From: Clostridiales bacterium
GTDB taxonomy: Bacteria > Bacillota > Clostridia > Christensenellales > Borkfalkiaceae
DNA: 20,442 nt
Reading direction: 5' to 3'
Assembly (NCBI GenBank): GCA_003538975.1
Contig: DPQQ01000010.1
Coordinates: 313,496-333,937 of the forward strand
Positions within the stretch are counted from its first letter, which is position 1, and the number at the start of each line of letters is the position of its first letter. Under the pieces are notes generated by a model. That model saw only the letters and a program-made list of their open reading frames with translations, was not told the DNA's origin and made no database searches. Made by a program: the position numbers and the translations under genes. Of the stretch, positions 14,767-20,442 are shown piece after piece.

Positions 14767-15530
14767 AAGTTTACGAAATCGAAAATGGAAGGGACGGTAT
14801 TTTTACCGCGGTTTACGACAGTTATCTTAATAAAGAAACACCCGATCTCGTCACGTCCGAAAGTATGTACGCGATAGAGCTTTTATCGGAAGTTTCGGCT
14901 ATAAAAGCGGACAAAATTAAGGCTTCTGAAGTTCGCTCCGCCGTTTTAAAGTATTCGAGCGAAAAGGTTCTCGACGATATAGGAATAGTCCTTTTATCAT
15001 GCTCCGACGCTAAAGAAACGGTCATTTTCAACTTCGTAAAATCGATTATAGACAATAAAAGAAACGTTTCTTACGATTTCGGCTCGAAGACAACGGCGGA
15101 CTTTAACACGCTTAAAGAAAGAGTTTTGACAGAAACGCACAGATTCAAAGGGTTTATGCGTTTTTCGGAAACGACCAACGGACTTTTATATGCCAAATTT
15201 GAACCGGATAACGACATAATAAAGCTCGTCGCGGCGCATTTCAGAGCGAGACTTAATAACGAAGCTTTCGTTTTACACGACGTAAAAAGAAATAAAGTTG
15301 CGGCGTACGATAAAAATAAAGTGTATTTTTTCACTCCGGACGTTCCGCTTTCGGTGTATATAAACGAAAAGGAGCTTCACTGCAGATCGCTCTGGAAGGA
15401 ATATTTCGACGCGGTGAATATAGACGAAAGAAAGAACGTAAGACAGCAAAAAAACTATATGCCGACGAGATACTGGAAAAATCTTACGGAATTCGTTTCC
15501 GACGTAGAATCGGGCAGAGCGAGAATGTAA
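14763..15530 (+). CDS. DUF4130 'probable DNA metabolism' protein, partner of the radical SAM protein
   Basis: The 255-residue protein shows the hallmarks I associate with TIGR03915/DUF4130. These are VLTETHRFKGFMRF near residue 120, LLYAKFEPDNDII, AAHFRARL with a nearby FVLHDVKR stretch, and a C-terminal LWKEYFDAVNI / ERKN / MPTRYWKNLTEF block. It has no TM segment and no cysteine-rich cluster. In some genomes this family is fused to a uracil-DNA-glycosylase domain; here the protein ends with the DUF4130 block, so no glycosylase part is present. The ATGA overlap with the radical SAM gene implies translational coupling and roughly equal amounts, consistent with a complex. The enzymatic role is unknown. 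Confidence 0.88.
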   Translation: MKVYEIENGRDGIFTAVYDSYLNKETPDLVTSESMYAIELLSEVSAIKADKIKASEVRSAVLKYSSEKVLDDIGIVLLSCSDAKETVIFNFVKSIIDNKRNVSYDFGSKTTADFNTLKERVLTETHRFKGFMRFSETTNGLLYAKFEPDNDIIKLVAAHFRARLNNEAFVLHDVKRNKVAAYDKNKVYFFTPDVPLSVYINEKELHCRSLWKEYFDAVNIDERKNVRQQKNYMPTRYWKNLTEFVSDVESGRARM

Positions 15531-15570
15531 TATTAAAGAACATACGAAATTACCATAAACCCCATAAAAA

Positions 15571-15607
15571 CAAAAACGGAGCGGATTTTATTTCCGTTCC
15601 GTTTTTG
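15571..15607. terminator. Bidirectional intrinsic terminator after the DUF4130 gene
   Basis: CAAAAACGGAGCGGA (15571-15585) pairs with TCCGTTCCGTTTTTG (15593-15607): 15 bp with one G-U, and a 7-nt loop. T-rich sequence in either direction lets it end both the radical SAM pair and the minus-strand GNAT gene. Confidence 0.9.
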
Positions 15608-15682
15608 CGTTAAAGTTTCAAGGTAAAATAATAATTAAATTAACATATGCGGACATGCTCGTACGATAATTCGTTTTATAAG

Positions 15683-16804
15683 TTAATCTAACGTTTTAAC
15701 ATAACTTCTTCTCTTTTTATGGAGAACCTCTTTGAATCTTTTCCACTGGTTTATTATGCTGAGATTGTCTTCGAGATTGAGATTTGTTTCGGCGTGGTCT
15801 ATAGCAGGATTTTCGAGCATCTTCATAATCGCTGCGATAAGAGCAGAGCTTACGCCCTGTCTTAAATATTCAGGTTTTACGCCGATAAGGGCAAGATCGA
15901 GAACTTCAGGTTTTTTAAGAGCTTTCAGTACTCTTATTATGCAGGGGAGAGTGAGTTTGCCGCCCGACTTTTGCACTGCTTTGCCGATTGATGGGAAGCA
16001 TACGCCGAAGCAAGCCACGTTGTCGTTCTCATCCACTATTACGTTTACGTATTTAAGGTCTACGATAAGTTTGAAGTTTGCGATCATCATCTTTTTCATT
16101 CCGTCTGTAAAGGGGACGGTTCCGTAAAGATGGTCGTACGATTCGTCTAAAAGAGCGAAAATTTTGTCGCCGTATCTATTCAAAAACTCGTTGACAGACT
16201 TGCATGTGGCAAATCTTAAGCCGAGTTTTTTGAGCATCATGTCGGAAACTCTGTAAAGCTTTTCGTCGGGAACGTCGGGCGCATAGAGTTTGCGTTCTTC
16301 CCAATCGACTTCCTTTTTAAAGCCGTAAGCTTCGACAAGGGCGGGGTAGTAGTCGTAATTATACTGTTCTTCGAAAGTCGAAAGTTCGTTAAACCCGTAG
16401 ATCAAAAGACCTTCTCTTTCGAGATCGGAATATCCCAAAGGACCGCATATTTCGGTCATGCCTTTTTCTTTAGCCCAGCTTTCGACGGCTGAAAACAGCG
16501 CAGAGGAAACGTTTACGTCGTCGATTGTGTCGAATCTCGTAAATCTTACGCGCTTTTCGTTATTTTTCTCGTTAGATGCTTTCTGAATTATTCCGCTTAT
16601 TCTTCCGACCGTTTTTCCGTCTGATTCCGCAAGGAAAAAAACCGACTCGCAAGTGTCGTTGTAAACGAAGTTTTTAGAAAACATTTTCTTTTCGTCGCCG
16701 TAAAGCGGGGGAACGAAGTATTCGCAATTTTTATAAAGTTCGAGCGGAAAGTCAAGGAAAGCTTTTATATCTTTTTTTGTTTTTACTTCTTTAACCGTTA
16801 TCAT
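15683..16804 (-). CDS. GNAT-fold N-acetyltransferase-like protein, substrate unknown
   Basis: I place the start at the ATG giving MITVKEVKTKKDIK, 5 nt after the degV stop. AGG in the end of degV serves as ribosome site, and an upstream in-frame start would overlap degV by 49 nt and add an atypical 18-residue head. The product has 373 residues, about twice a simple GNAT. The N-terminal half has 'LAESDGKTVGRISGII' and 'EICGPLGYSDLEREGLLIYGF'. The acetyl-CoA-loop-like motif GVKPEYLRQGVSSAL lies at about 308-322, and the C-terminal 'ETNLNLEDNLSIINQW' matches family patterns seen in YghO-like proteins. It is cotranscribed with degV. Substrate and role are not visible; peptide or aminoacyl transfer would be possible for this fold. 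Confidence 0.82.
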   Translation of the reverse strand: MITVKEVKTKKDIKAFLDFPLELYKNCEYFVPPLYGDEKKMFSKNFVYNDTCESVFFLAESDGKTVGRISGIIQKASNEKNNEKRVRFTRFDTIDDVNVSSALFSAVESWAKEKGMTEICGPLGYSDLEREGLLIYGFNELSTFEEQYNYDYYPALVEAYGFKKEVDWEERKLYAPDVPDEKLYRVSDMMLKKLGLRFATCKSVNEFLNRYGDKIFALLDESYDHLYGTVPFTDGMKKMMIANFKLIVDLKYVNVIVDENDNVACFGVCFPSIGKAVQKSGGKLTLPCIIRVLKALKKPEVLDLALIGVKPEYLRQGVSSALIAAIMKMLENPAIDHAETNLNLEDNLSIINQWKRFKEVLHKKRRSYVKTLD

Positions 16805-16809
16805 AAAGT

Positions 16810-17679
16810 TTACCTGTGAATCGCATGGAAGCAAACGCCCGCGGAAGACGGCCCGCAATGGCTGCCCGCAGTGGGATTTACGGGAACGAGCGTTATGTTA
16901 AGATCGTCGCCGAACTTTTCTTTTGCTTTTTTGATGAAAATTTCCATGTCGTCGGCGCAGTCGGCGTGAGCGACTAAAACTCTGTGATTTTTAATATCGT
17001 CGCCCAAATCTTCCATATACTGCAAAAGTCTGTTCATGGCTTTAATTTTGCCTTTTTCTTTGCCGATACTTACCATTTTGCCTTCGGAATTCATATAAAT
17101 GATGGGCTTTATTCCGAGTAACGTTCCGAAAACCGCTCCGAGTCCGCTGACTCTACCTGTTCTTTTGAAAAAAGAAAGATCGTTAGCGAAAAAGTAAGTG
17201 GCGAATTTGTCCACTTCGGTTTCGCTCCATTTAAGAATTTCTTCGGGAGTTTTACCGGCTAAAACCATATCGCCGATTTCGTAAATAATCCCGAGACTGT
17301 TAATCGAAATGCCTTTGGTATCGAGTTCGTAAAATTTGCGTTCGGGATATTTTTCTTTAAGCTCGTTTACGGCAAGGTGCATAAAGTCGAAAGTAGAGGA
17401 CATTGCCGCCGAAAAATGAACGTAAAATACGTCGTTTCCTTTTTTGAATTCGGGTTCGAAATAGTCTATGTAAGTTTCTTTCGAAAGACCGCAGGTAGAC
17501 GGCGTGACGCCGTTTCTTAAAGAATCGTAAAAAACCTTCATATCGAACGTTTCGAAATCGATATATGGGTATATAGTCTTGTCTTCTATGCAATAGGGCA
17601 TGCTTATAAGCTTAAACCCGTACTTCTCGGCGTCGACGGGCGTAAAATCCGTATCGGTATCCGTAAAATATGTAACCAT
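16810..17679 (-). CDS. DegV family fatty-acid-binding protein
   Basis: The 289 residues match DegV/FakB-type proteins, which hold a fatty acid for phosphorylation by a FakA-type kinase or for other lipid use. Features seen: an N-terminal TDTDTDFTP strand/turn (usual 'TDSxxD'), TPSTCGLS (59-66) and FSAAMSSTFD (89-98) in place of the common 'TSQPS' and 'LSSxLSGTY', ELDTKGIS (118-125), FKRTGRVSG, and HCGPSSAGV near the C-terminus. The usual lipid-contacting Ser/Thr and Arg/His positions appear conserved. The ribosome site AGGAGGAAA is very strong. A sigma-A promoter lies about 140 nt upstream, and the GNAT gene starts 5 nt after the stop. No FakA kinase gene is in the window. Confidence 0.92.
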   Translation of the reverse strand: MVTYFTDTDTDFTPVDAEKYGFKLISMPYCIEDKTIYPYIDFETFDMKVFYDSLRNGVTPSTCGLSKETYIDYFEPEFKKGNDVFYVHFSAAMSSTFDFMHLAVNELKEKYPERKFYELDTKGISINSLGIIYEIGDMVLAGKTPEEILKWSETEVDKFATYFFANDLSFFKRTGRVSGLGAVFGTLLGIKPIIYMNSEGKMVSIGKEKGKIKAMNRLLQYMEDLGDDIKNHRVLVAHADCADDMEIFIKKAKEKFGDDLNITLVPVNPTAGSHCGPSSAGVCFHAIHR

Positions 17680-17739
17680 AATTTCCTCCTGAAAGTAAAA
17701 CCCTTAATTTACTTTATGTTTTTTTATATCCGCAAAAAA

Positions 17740-17761
17740 CGCAAAAACACATAGTTTTGCG
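17740..17761 (-). promoter_or_regulatory. Terminator-like hairpin in the degV leader
   Basis: On the minus strand, CGCAAAA pairs with TTTTGCG (7 bp, 8-nt loop) and is followed at once by TTTTTTGCGG. Hairpin plus T-run inside the untranslated leader resembles an attenuator, although the stem is AT-rich and weak. Confidence 0.35.
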
Positions 17762-17815
17762 AGAAATTTCCGGATTTTTTATATATTTTATATTGAAATA
17801 AAAATATGTACTTTA

Positions 17816-17844
17816 AATATAAAACAATTTCGCAATAAAGTCAA
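17816..17844 (-). promoter_or_regulatory. Promoter of the degV-GNAT pair
   Basis: On the minus strand, TTGACT (plus 17839-17844), a 17-nt spacer and TATATT (plus 17816-17821). The expected start near 17808 leaves a leader of about 130 nt before the degV ATG. Confidence 0.72.
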
Positions 17845-18015
17845 CATAAAACCCGTTTTTCAGACTTTATTCGACATTTGTTTATTACCCGTTCCGAAAG
17901 AAAAGAGTATTAAGTAACACTTTTATAATGAAACGTGTACTAACTTGAAAAAATAACCGAAAAAAGCGAAACAGAAAATTTAATCGTTAGAAAAAAATAA
18001 ATAAAAAATAATCCC

Positions 18016-18044
18016 TTGAAGAAGTGCTTTTTGTGTGATATAAT
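18016..18044 (+). promoter_or_regulatory. Promoter of the PAP2-rubrerythrin pair
   Basis: TTGAAG (18016-18021), a 17-nt spacer and a perfect TATAAT (18039-18044). The start near 18051 gives a short leader of about 26 nt before the TTG start codon. Confidence 0.78.
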
Positions 18045-18076
18045 TAAAAAAAGAATATTACGAACGGGGTGAAAAG

Positions 18077-19051
18077 TTGAATTATCTCCTTTTTTTGCAA
18101 GGATTAAGGCAGTCGGCAGGGGAATGGTTGACTTACGCTATATTTTATATTTCGGACCTTACGTCTGGAGCGATGGGAATGGTTGTTCCCGCACTGCTTT
18201 ATTGGTGCGTGAATAAAAACGCCGGAGCTTATATGATGATGTCTTATGCCGCGGCGGCAAACGTGAATCAGACGATAAAAAACACCGCATGCGTATACAG
18301 ACCGTTCATAAAAGACTCACGTATAATTCCTTTTTCTAAAGCAGTGCCCGGAGCCACGGGATATTCGTTCCCGAGCGGACATACGACAAATGCGGTTTCT
18401 CTTTACGGAAGCTTTGCCTTATGGCAGCGAAAGCGAAAATGGATAATTGCGATTTGTGTTTTTATGATATTATTCACCGGATTTGCGAGAAATTGGGTAG
18501 GCGTACACAGTTTGCCCGACGTTCTGGTCGCTCTTTTGGTTTCAAGCCTTGTTCTTGCGGGCGTTTCGGCAATATTCAGATATCTTGAAACTCATCCCGA
18601 AAAAGATTACATAGTCGTTATAGTCGGGATGGTTTTAACCGCCGCTTCGCTTATTTTTTGTTCGCTTAAAAATTATCCCGTGGATTATCTCCCGGACGGC
18701 AGCATTCTTGTCGATCCCGAAAAAATGAAGACGGATTGTTTCAGAATGTGCGGCGTAGCTTACGGGTTTTTAAGCGGATGGCTTATCGAACGCAGGTTTA
18801 TAAAATTCGGCACAGACATAAGTTTTAGAAACAAAGTATTAAGATTTTTAATTGGATTTGCTATCGTTTTACCGCTCTATGCCGTCGTTTTTCCTTTTAT
18901 GCTTTCTCCGCTCGGAGAACATTTCGGAAAAATGCTTAAATACTTTTTTACGTTTCTTATAATTACGGCTGGGTATCCGGCGCTGTTTACAGCTTTTGAA
19001 AAACATATTAAAATACGAAAAAATAAAAAAAATGAAGGAGAAATTTTTTGA
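18077..19051 (+). CDS. PAP2-superfamily membrane phosphatase
   Basis: Integral membrane protein (324 residues, about eight hydrophobic helices) with the three PAP2 acid-phosphatase motifs. These are K68...RP (KNTACVYRP), PSGH at 99-102, and RNWVGVHSLPD with R138, H144 and D148. Such enzymes dephosphorylate lipid phosphates such as phosphatidate or undecaprenyl diphosphate on the outer face of the membrane; the exact substrate cannot be told. After the catalytic core a further membrane block from about 225 to 310 includes GWLIERRFIKF, as in a clostridial subgroup. The start is TTG, supported by GGGGTG 5 nt upstream and a near-perfect promoter. Rubrerythrin follows after 35 nt on the same strand, and no terminator separates them. 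Confidence 0.9.
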   Translation: MNYLLFLQGLRQSAGEWLTYAIFYISDLTSGAMGMVVPALLYWCVNKNAGAYMMMSYAAAANVNQTIKNTACVYRPFIKDSRIIPFSKAVPGATGYSFPSGHTTNAVSLYGSFALWQRKRKWIIAICVFMILFTGFARNWVGVHSLPDVLVALLVSSLVLAGVSAIFRYLETHPEKDYIVVIVGMVLTAASLIFCSLKNYPVDYLPDGSILVDPEKMKTDCFRMCGVAYGFLSGWLIERRFIKFGTDISFRNKVLRFLIGFAIVLPLYAVVFPFMLSPLGEHFGKMLKYFFTFLIITAGYPALFTAFEKHIKIRKNKKNEGEIF

Positions 19052-19086
19052 ATAAAAACAAAAAATAATCAAACAAAGGAGAAAAA

Positions 19087-19626
19087 ATGGATAACAAATA
19101 CAAGGGAACTCAGACTGAAAAGAATCTTCTGGACGCTTTTGCGGGAGAATCGCAGGCGAGAAACAAGTATACTTATTTTGCTTCGAGAGCGAAAAAAGAC
19201 GGATATGAACAGATTGCGGAATTGTTCTTAAAAACCGCCGACAATGAGAAGGAACACGCTAAATTATGGTTTAAGGAACTGAACGGTATAGGGGATACCG
19301 CCGAAAATCTTACTGCGGCTGCCGACGGGGAAAATTACGAATGGACCGATATGTACGAAAATTTTGCAAAAACAGCAGAGAAAGAAGGTTTTACCGCACT
19401 CGCCGTTAAATTCCGTATGGTCGGAGCAATAGAAAAACGCCACGAAGAACGCTACCGCGCACTCCTTAAAAATATAGAAACGCTCGAAGTATTCAAGAAA
19501 AGCAGCGTAAAAATATGGGAATGTCGTAATTGCGGACATATAGTTATAGGCGAAAAGGCTCCCGAAGTTTGCCCGGTCTGCGCTCATCCGCAGGCATATT
19601 TCGAGATTCATGCTGAAAATTATTAA
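19087..19626 (+). CDS. rbr: Rubrerythrin
   Basis: Cytoplasmic non-haem iron peroxidase that protects anaerobes from hydrogen peroxide, taking electrons through its rubredoxin part. The 179 residues show a ferritin-like di-iron domain (E21 in AGESQARNKY, E54 and H57 in NEKEHAKLWF, E85 in GENYEWTDMY, and IEKRHEERY near 115-123). A C-terminal rubredoxin-type Fe(Cys)4 site follows, with C147/C150 in ECRNCGH and C162/C165 in VCPVCAH. At the position of the toggling glutamate of the Desulfovibrio enzyme there is D88, as I recall from other clostridial members. Ribosome site AAAGGAG. It may be read from the PAP2-gene promoter; no separate strong promoter is visible in the short gap. Confidence 0.96.
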   Translation: MDNKYKGTQTEKNLLDAFAGESQARNKYTYFASRAKKDGYEQIAELFLKTADNEKEHAKLWFKELNGIGDTAENLTAAADGENYEWTDMYENFAKTAEKEGFTALAVKFRMVGAIEKRHEERYRALLKNIETLEVFKKSSVKIWECRNCGHIVIGEKAPEVCPVCAHPQAYFEIHAENY

Positions 19627-19646
19627 GTTGTAAAAGAAAACATATA

Positions 19647-19677
19647 AAAAGCTGCGGACATTCAGTCTGCAGCTTTT
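19647..19677. terminator. Bidirectional intrinsic terminator after rubrerythrin
   Basis: AAAAGCTGCGGAC (19647-19659) pairs with GTCTGCAGCTTTT (19665-19677): 13 bp with one G-U and a 5-nt loop, followed by CTCTTTTT. Flanking T-runs on both strands suit the convergent gene arrangement here. Confidence 0.9.
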
Positions 19678-19694
19678 CTCTTTTTAGTTAAAAT

Positions 19695-20177
19695 TTAGTT
19701 GTCTTTATGATATTCCGAATTGCAGTATTTGCAGTACAAAACTCCGTTCTTTTCGACTAACGGCGCACCGCAGTTAGGACACTTTCTTGAAGAAATTTTG
19801 GCTTTTCTTTCGTTGACTTCAAGCGTTTTACCGTCGAACAAGAAACCGCTTATATACCCTTTATCTATACATTTTCTGATTTTAGCGGCAACGCTGTCCG
19901 TATTGTCGTTTAGTTGAACGGCAATTGTTCCGACGTCGTAAAGTTTATCGCTCGTAACTGCTTTTACAACAGAAAGTAGCGCGCGTTTGTCTCCATAGGA
20001 TATCCAGACCATAGGCAGTCCGTAAAATCCCGCGGCAAGGTAAACGATACAGACTATCATAAGCCATTTTATTTTGTGTATCGAAATTATAAGCACAGGA
20101 ATAGCGGCAACATACAAGACAGATAATAAAACCGCTATTAAAAGTTGAACAGAAAGTTCCTTGTTTAACTTTTTCAT
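19695..20177 (-). CDS. Membrane protein with winged-helix-like segment and C-terminal zinc ribbon
   Basis: I choose the ATG giving MKKLNKELS because AAGGGAG lies directly upstream; an in-frame ATG 24 nt further out would place that ribosome site inside the coding sequence. The 160-residue product has two TM helices (about residues 12-33 and 38-62). A soluble part, 'LYDVGTIAVQLNDNTDSVAAKIRKCIDKGYI', resembles a winged-helix or PCI-like fold and ends in a strand pair. A C-terminal zinc ribbon follows, with CPNCG and CKYC spaced for a single Zn(Cys)4. Proteins of this layout are common and uncharacterised in Clostridia; a regulatory or assembly role is possible but unproven. It lies downstream of the tRNA-Ser pair, after a terminator, and I see no clear promoter of its own. 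Confidence 0.8.
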   Translation of the reverse strand: MKKLNKELSVQLLIAVLLSVLYVAAIPVLIISIHKIKWLMIVCIVYLAAGFYGLPMVWISYGDKRALLSVVKAVTSDKLYDVGTIAVQLNDNTDSVAAKIRKCIDKGYISGFLFDGKTLEVNERKAKISSRKCPNCGAPLVEKNGVLYCKYCNSEYHKDN

Positions 20178-20217
20178 TTTATCTCCCTTAATAAATATCA
20201 AAAAAATAAAAATAAAT

Positions 20218-20254
20218 AAAAAACAAGCCGCATTTCAAACACGGCTTGTTTTTT
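20218..20254 (-). terminator. Intrinsic terminator of the tRNA-Ser operon
   Basis: The arms 20218-20230 and 20242-20254 (CAAGCCG/CGGCTTG extended by an A6/T6 run) form a perfect 13-bp stem with an 11-nt loop. On the minus strand it begins one base after the CCA end of tRNA-Ser(CGA) and is followed by a long T-rich stretch. Confidence 0.92.
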
Positions 20255-20255
20255 A

Positions 20256-20344
20256 TGGCGGAGAGAGTGGGATTCGAACCCACGATACATTGCTGTATAC
20301 CTGATTTCGAGTCAGGGCCGTTATGACCACTTCGATATCTCTCC
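20256..20344 (-). tRNA. tRNA-Ser (anticodon CGA)
   Basis: Full 89-nt tRNA with encoded CCA. The acceptor GGAGAGA pairs with TCTCTCC, and the discriminator is G. The anticodon arm CCTGA-CTCGAAA-TCAGG has CGA at 20307-20309. A class II variable arm (ATACA-GCAA-TGTAT) and the T arm GTGGG-TTCGAAT-CCCAC confirm serine. It reads UCG codons. Confidence 0.95.
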
Positions 20345-20369
20345 ATTATTACGCGTAAGCGGTGTTTAC

Positions 20370-20442
20370 TGGCGGAGAGTGAGGGATTCGAACCCCCGTG
20401 AGCTTGCGCCCAAACGGTTTTCAAGACCGCCTCGTTATGACC
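20370..20442 (-). tRNA. tRNA-Ser (anticodon TGA), 5' end beyond window
   Basis: The 3' 73 nt of a class II tRNA with encoded CCA and discriminator G. The anticodon loop CTTGAAA carries TGA at 20421-20423. The variable arm TGGGC-GCAA-GCTCA and T arm GGGGG-TTCGAAT-CCCTC each have one G-U. The 5' acceptor strand and part of the D arm are cut off. It reads UCN codons and lies 25 nt upstream of tRNA-Ser(CGA) in the same transcript. Confidence 0.92.

Larger units (their letters stand above)
17680..18076. other. 397-bp divergent intergenic region, no gene
   Basis: Very AT-rich. It holds the degV promoter and leader on the minus side and the PAP2-gene promoter on the plus side. The middle, about 17850-18010, contains A-rich runs and a stray TATAAT-like box without a matching -35. 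I see no ORF with a ribosome site, no RNA gene and no long repeat there. Confidence 0.7.

Noticed and set aside
16805..16858. 18-residue N-terminal extension of the GNAT gene
   Set aside because: It would overlap degV by 49 nt and adds residues unlike the family, and the ATG at 16804 has a usable ribosome site.
19042..19068. Six-codon TTG-started leader peptide between the PAP2 gene and rubrerythrin
   Set aside because: It has a ribosome-site-like GGAG upstream, but it is only an A-rich string with no regulatory codons or attenuator, so chance is the simpler reading.
20178..20201. 8-residue extension of the zinc-ribbon membrane protein
   Set aside because: The codons contain the evident AAGGGAG ribosome site of the next ATG.
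1..20442. CRISPR array, IS element, prophage or toxin-antitoxin pair
   Set aside because: No regularly spaced repeats, transposase motifs, integrase or attachment-type duplication at the tRNA genes, and no small paired ORFs with toxin-like features were seen.

Overview
The window looks like a chromosomal segment of an anaerobic Bacillota, probably a Clostridia-like, uncultured gut-type lineage. The evidence is a DnaD-family replication protein, ClpC rather than ClpA, rubrerythrin and a ferritin-like di-iron protein, a DegV protein, strong AGGAGG-type ribosome sites, TTG starts and moderate-to-low GC. The exact taxon cannot be read from the sequence. Nothing indicates a phage, plasmid, IS element or CRISPR array; gene density is high and nearly every gene is intact.

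Layout. (1) The left edge carries the N-terminal 201 codons of a DnaD-like gene on the minus strand. A 336-bp divergent region follows, with a textbook plus-strand promoter and a structured leader of about 140 nt. (2) 942-12195 is a nine-gene plus-strand run with short gaps and no strong internal terminator: a degenerate alpha/beta-hydrolase with a jelly-roll-like C-terminus, signal peptidase I, a two-TM protein, oligoendopeptidase F, replicative helicase DnaB, RpiB, GalU, ClpC and a sugar-isomerase-like TIM barrel. It ends at a strong bidirectional terminator. (3) 12246-13263 holds two minus-strand genes: a small protein with a Cys/His-rich tail and a ferritin-like di-iron protein. (4) 13516-15530 is a translationally coupled pair: a radical SAM protein of the putative DNA modification/repair type and its DUF4130 partner. 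(5) 15683-17679 is a minus-strand degV-GNAT pair. (6) 18077-19626 encodes a PAP2-family membrane phosphatase and rubrerythrin. (7) The right end has a minus-strand membrane/zinc-ribbon protein and two tandem tRNA-Ser genes (CGA, and TGA cut by the window edge).

How it fits together. The long operon mixes housekeeping functions: DNA replication, protein secretion and turnover, and sugar-phosphate/nucleotide-sugar metabolism. The second half is richer in redox and metal-linked genes (ferritin-like, rubrerythrin, radical SAM, Cys/His tail), as expected for oxygen defence in an anaerobe. The most interesting item is the radical SAM/DUF4130 pair. Its chemistry is, as far as I know, undefined, and the radical SAM protein carries a QLSLF sequence near its C-terminus that matches the bacterial sliding-clamp-binding consensus. 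Other items to check are the metal-binding-like tail built on an internal DNA duplication, the catalytically degenerate hydrolase behind a structured leader, and the terminator-like hairpin in the degV leader.
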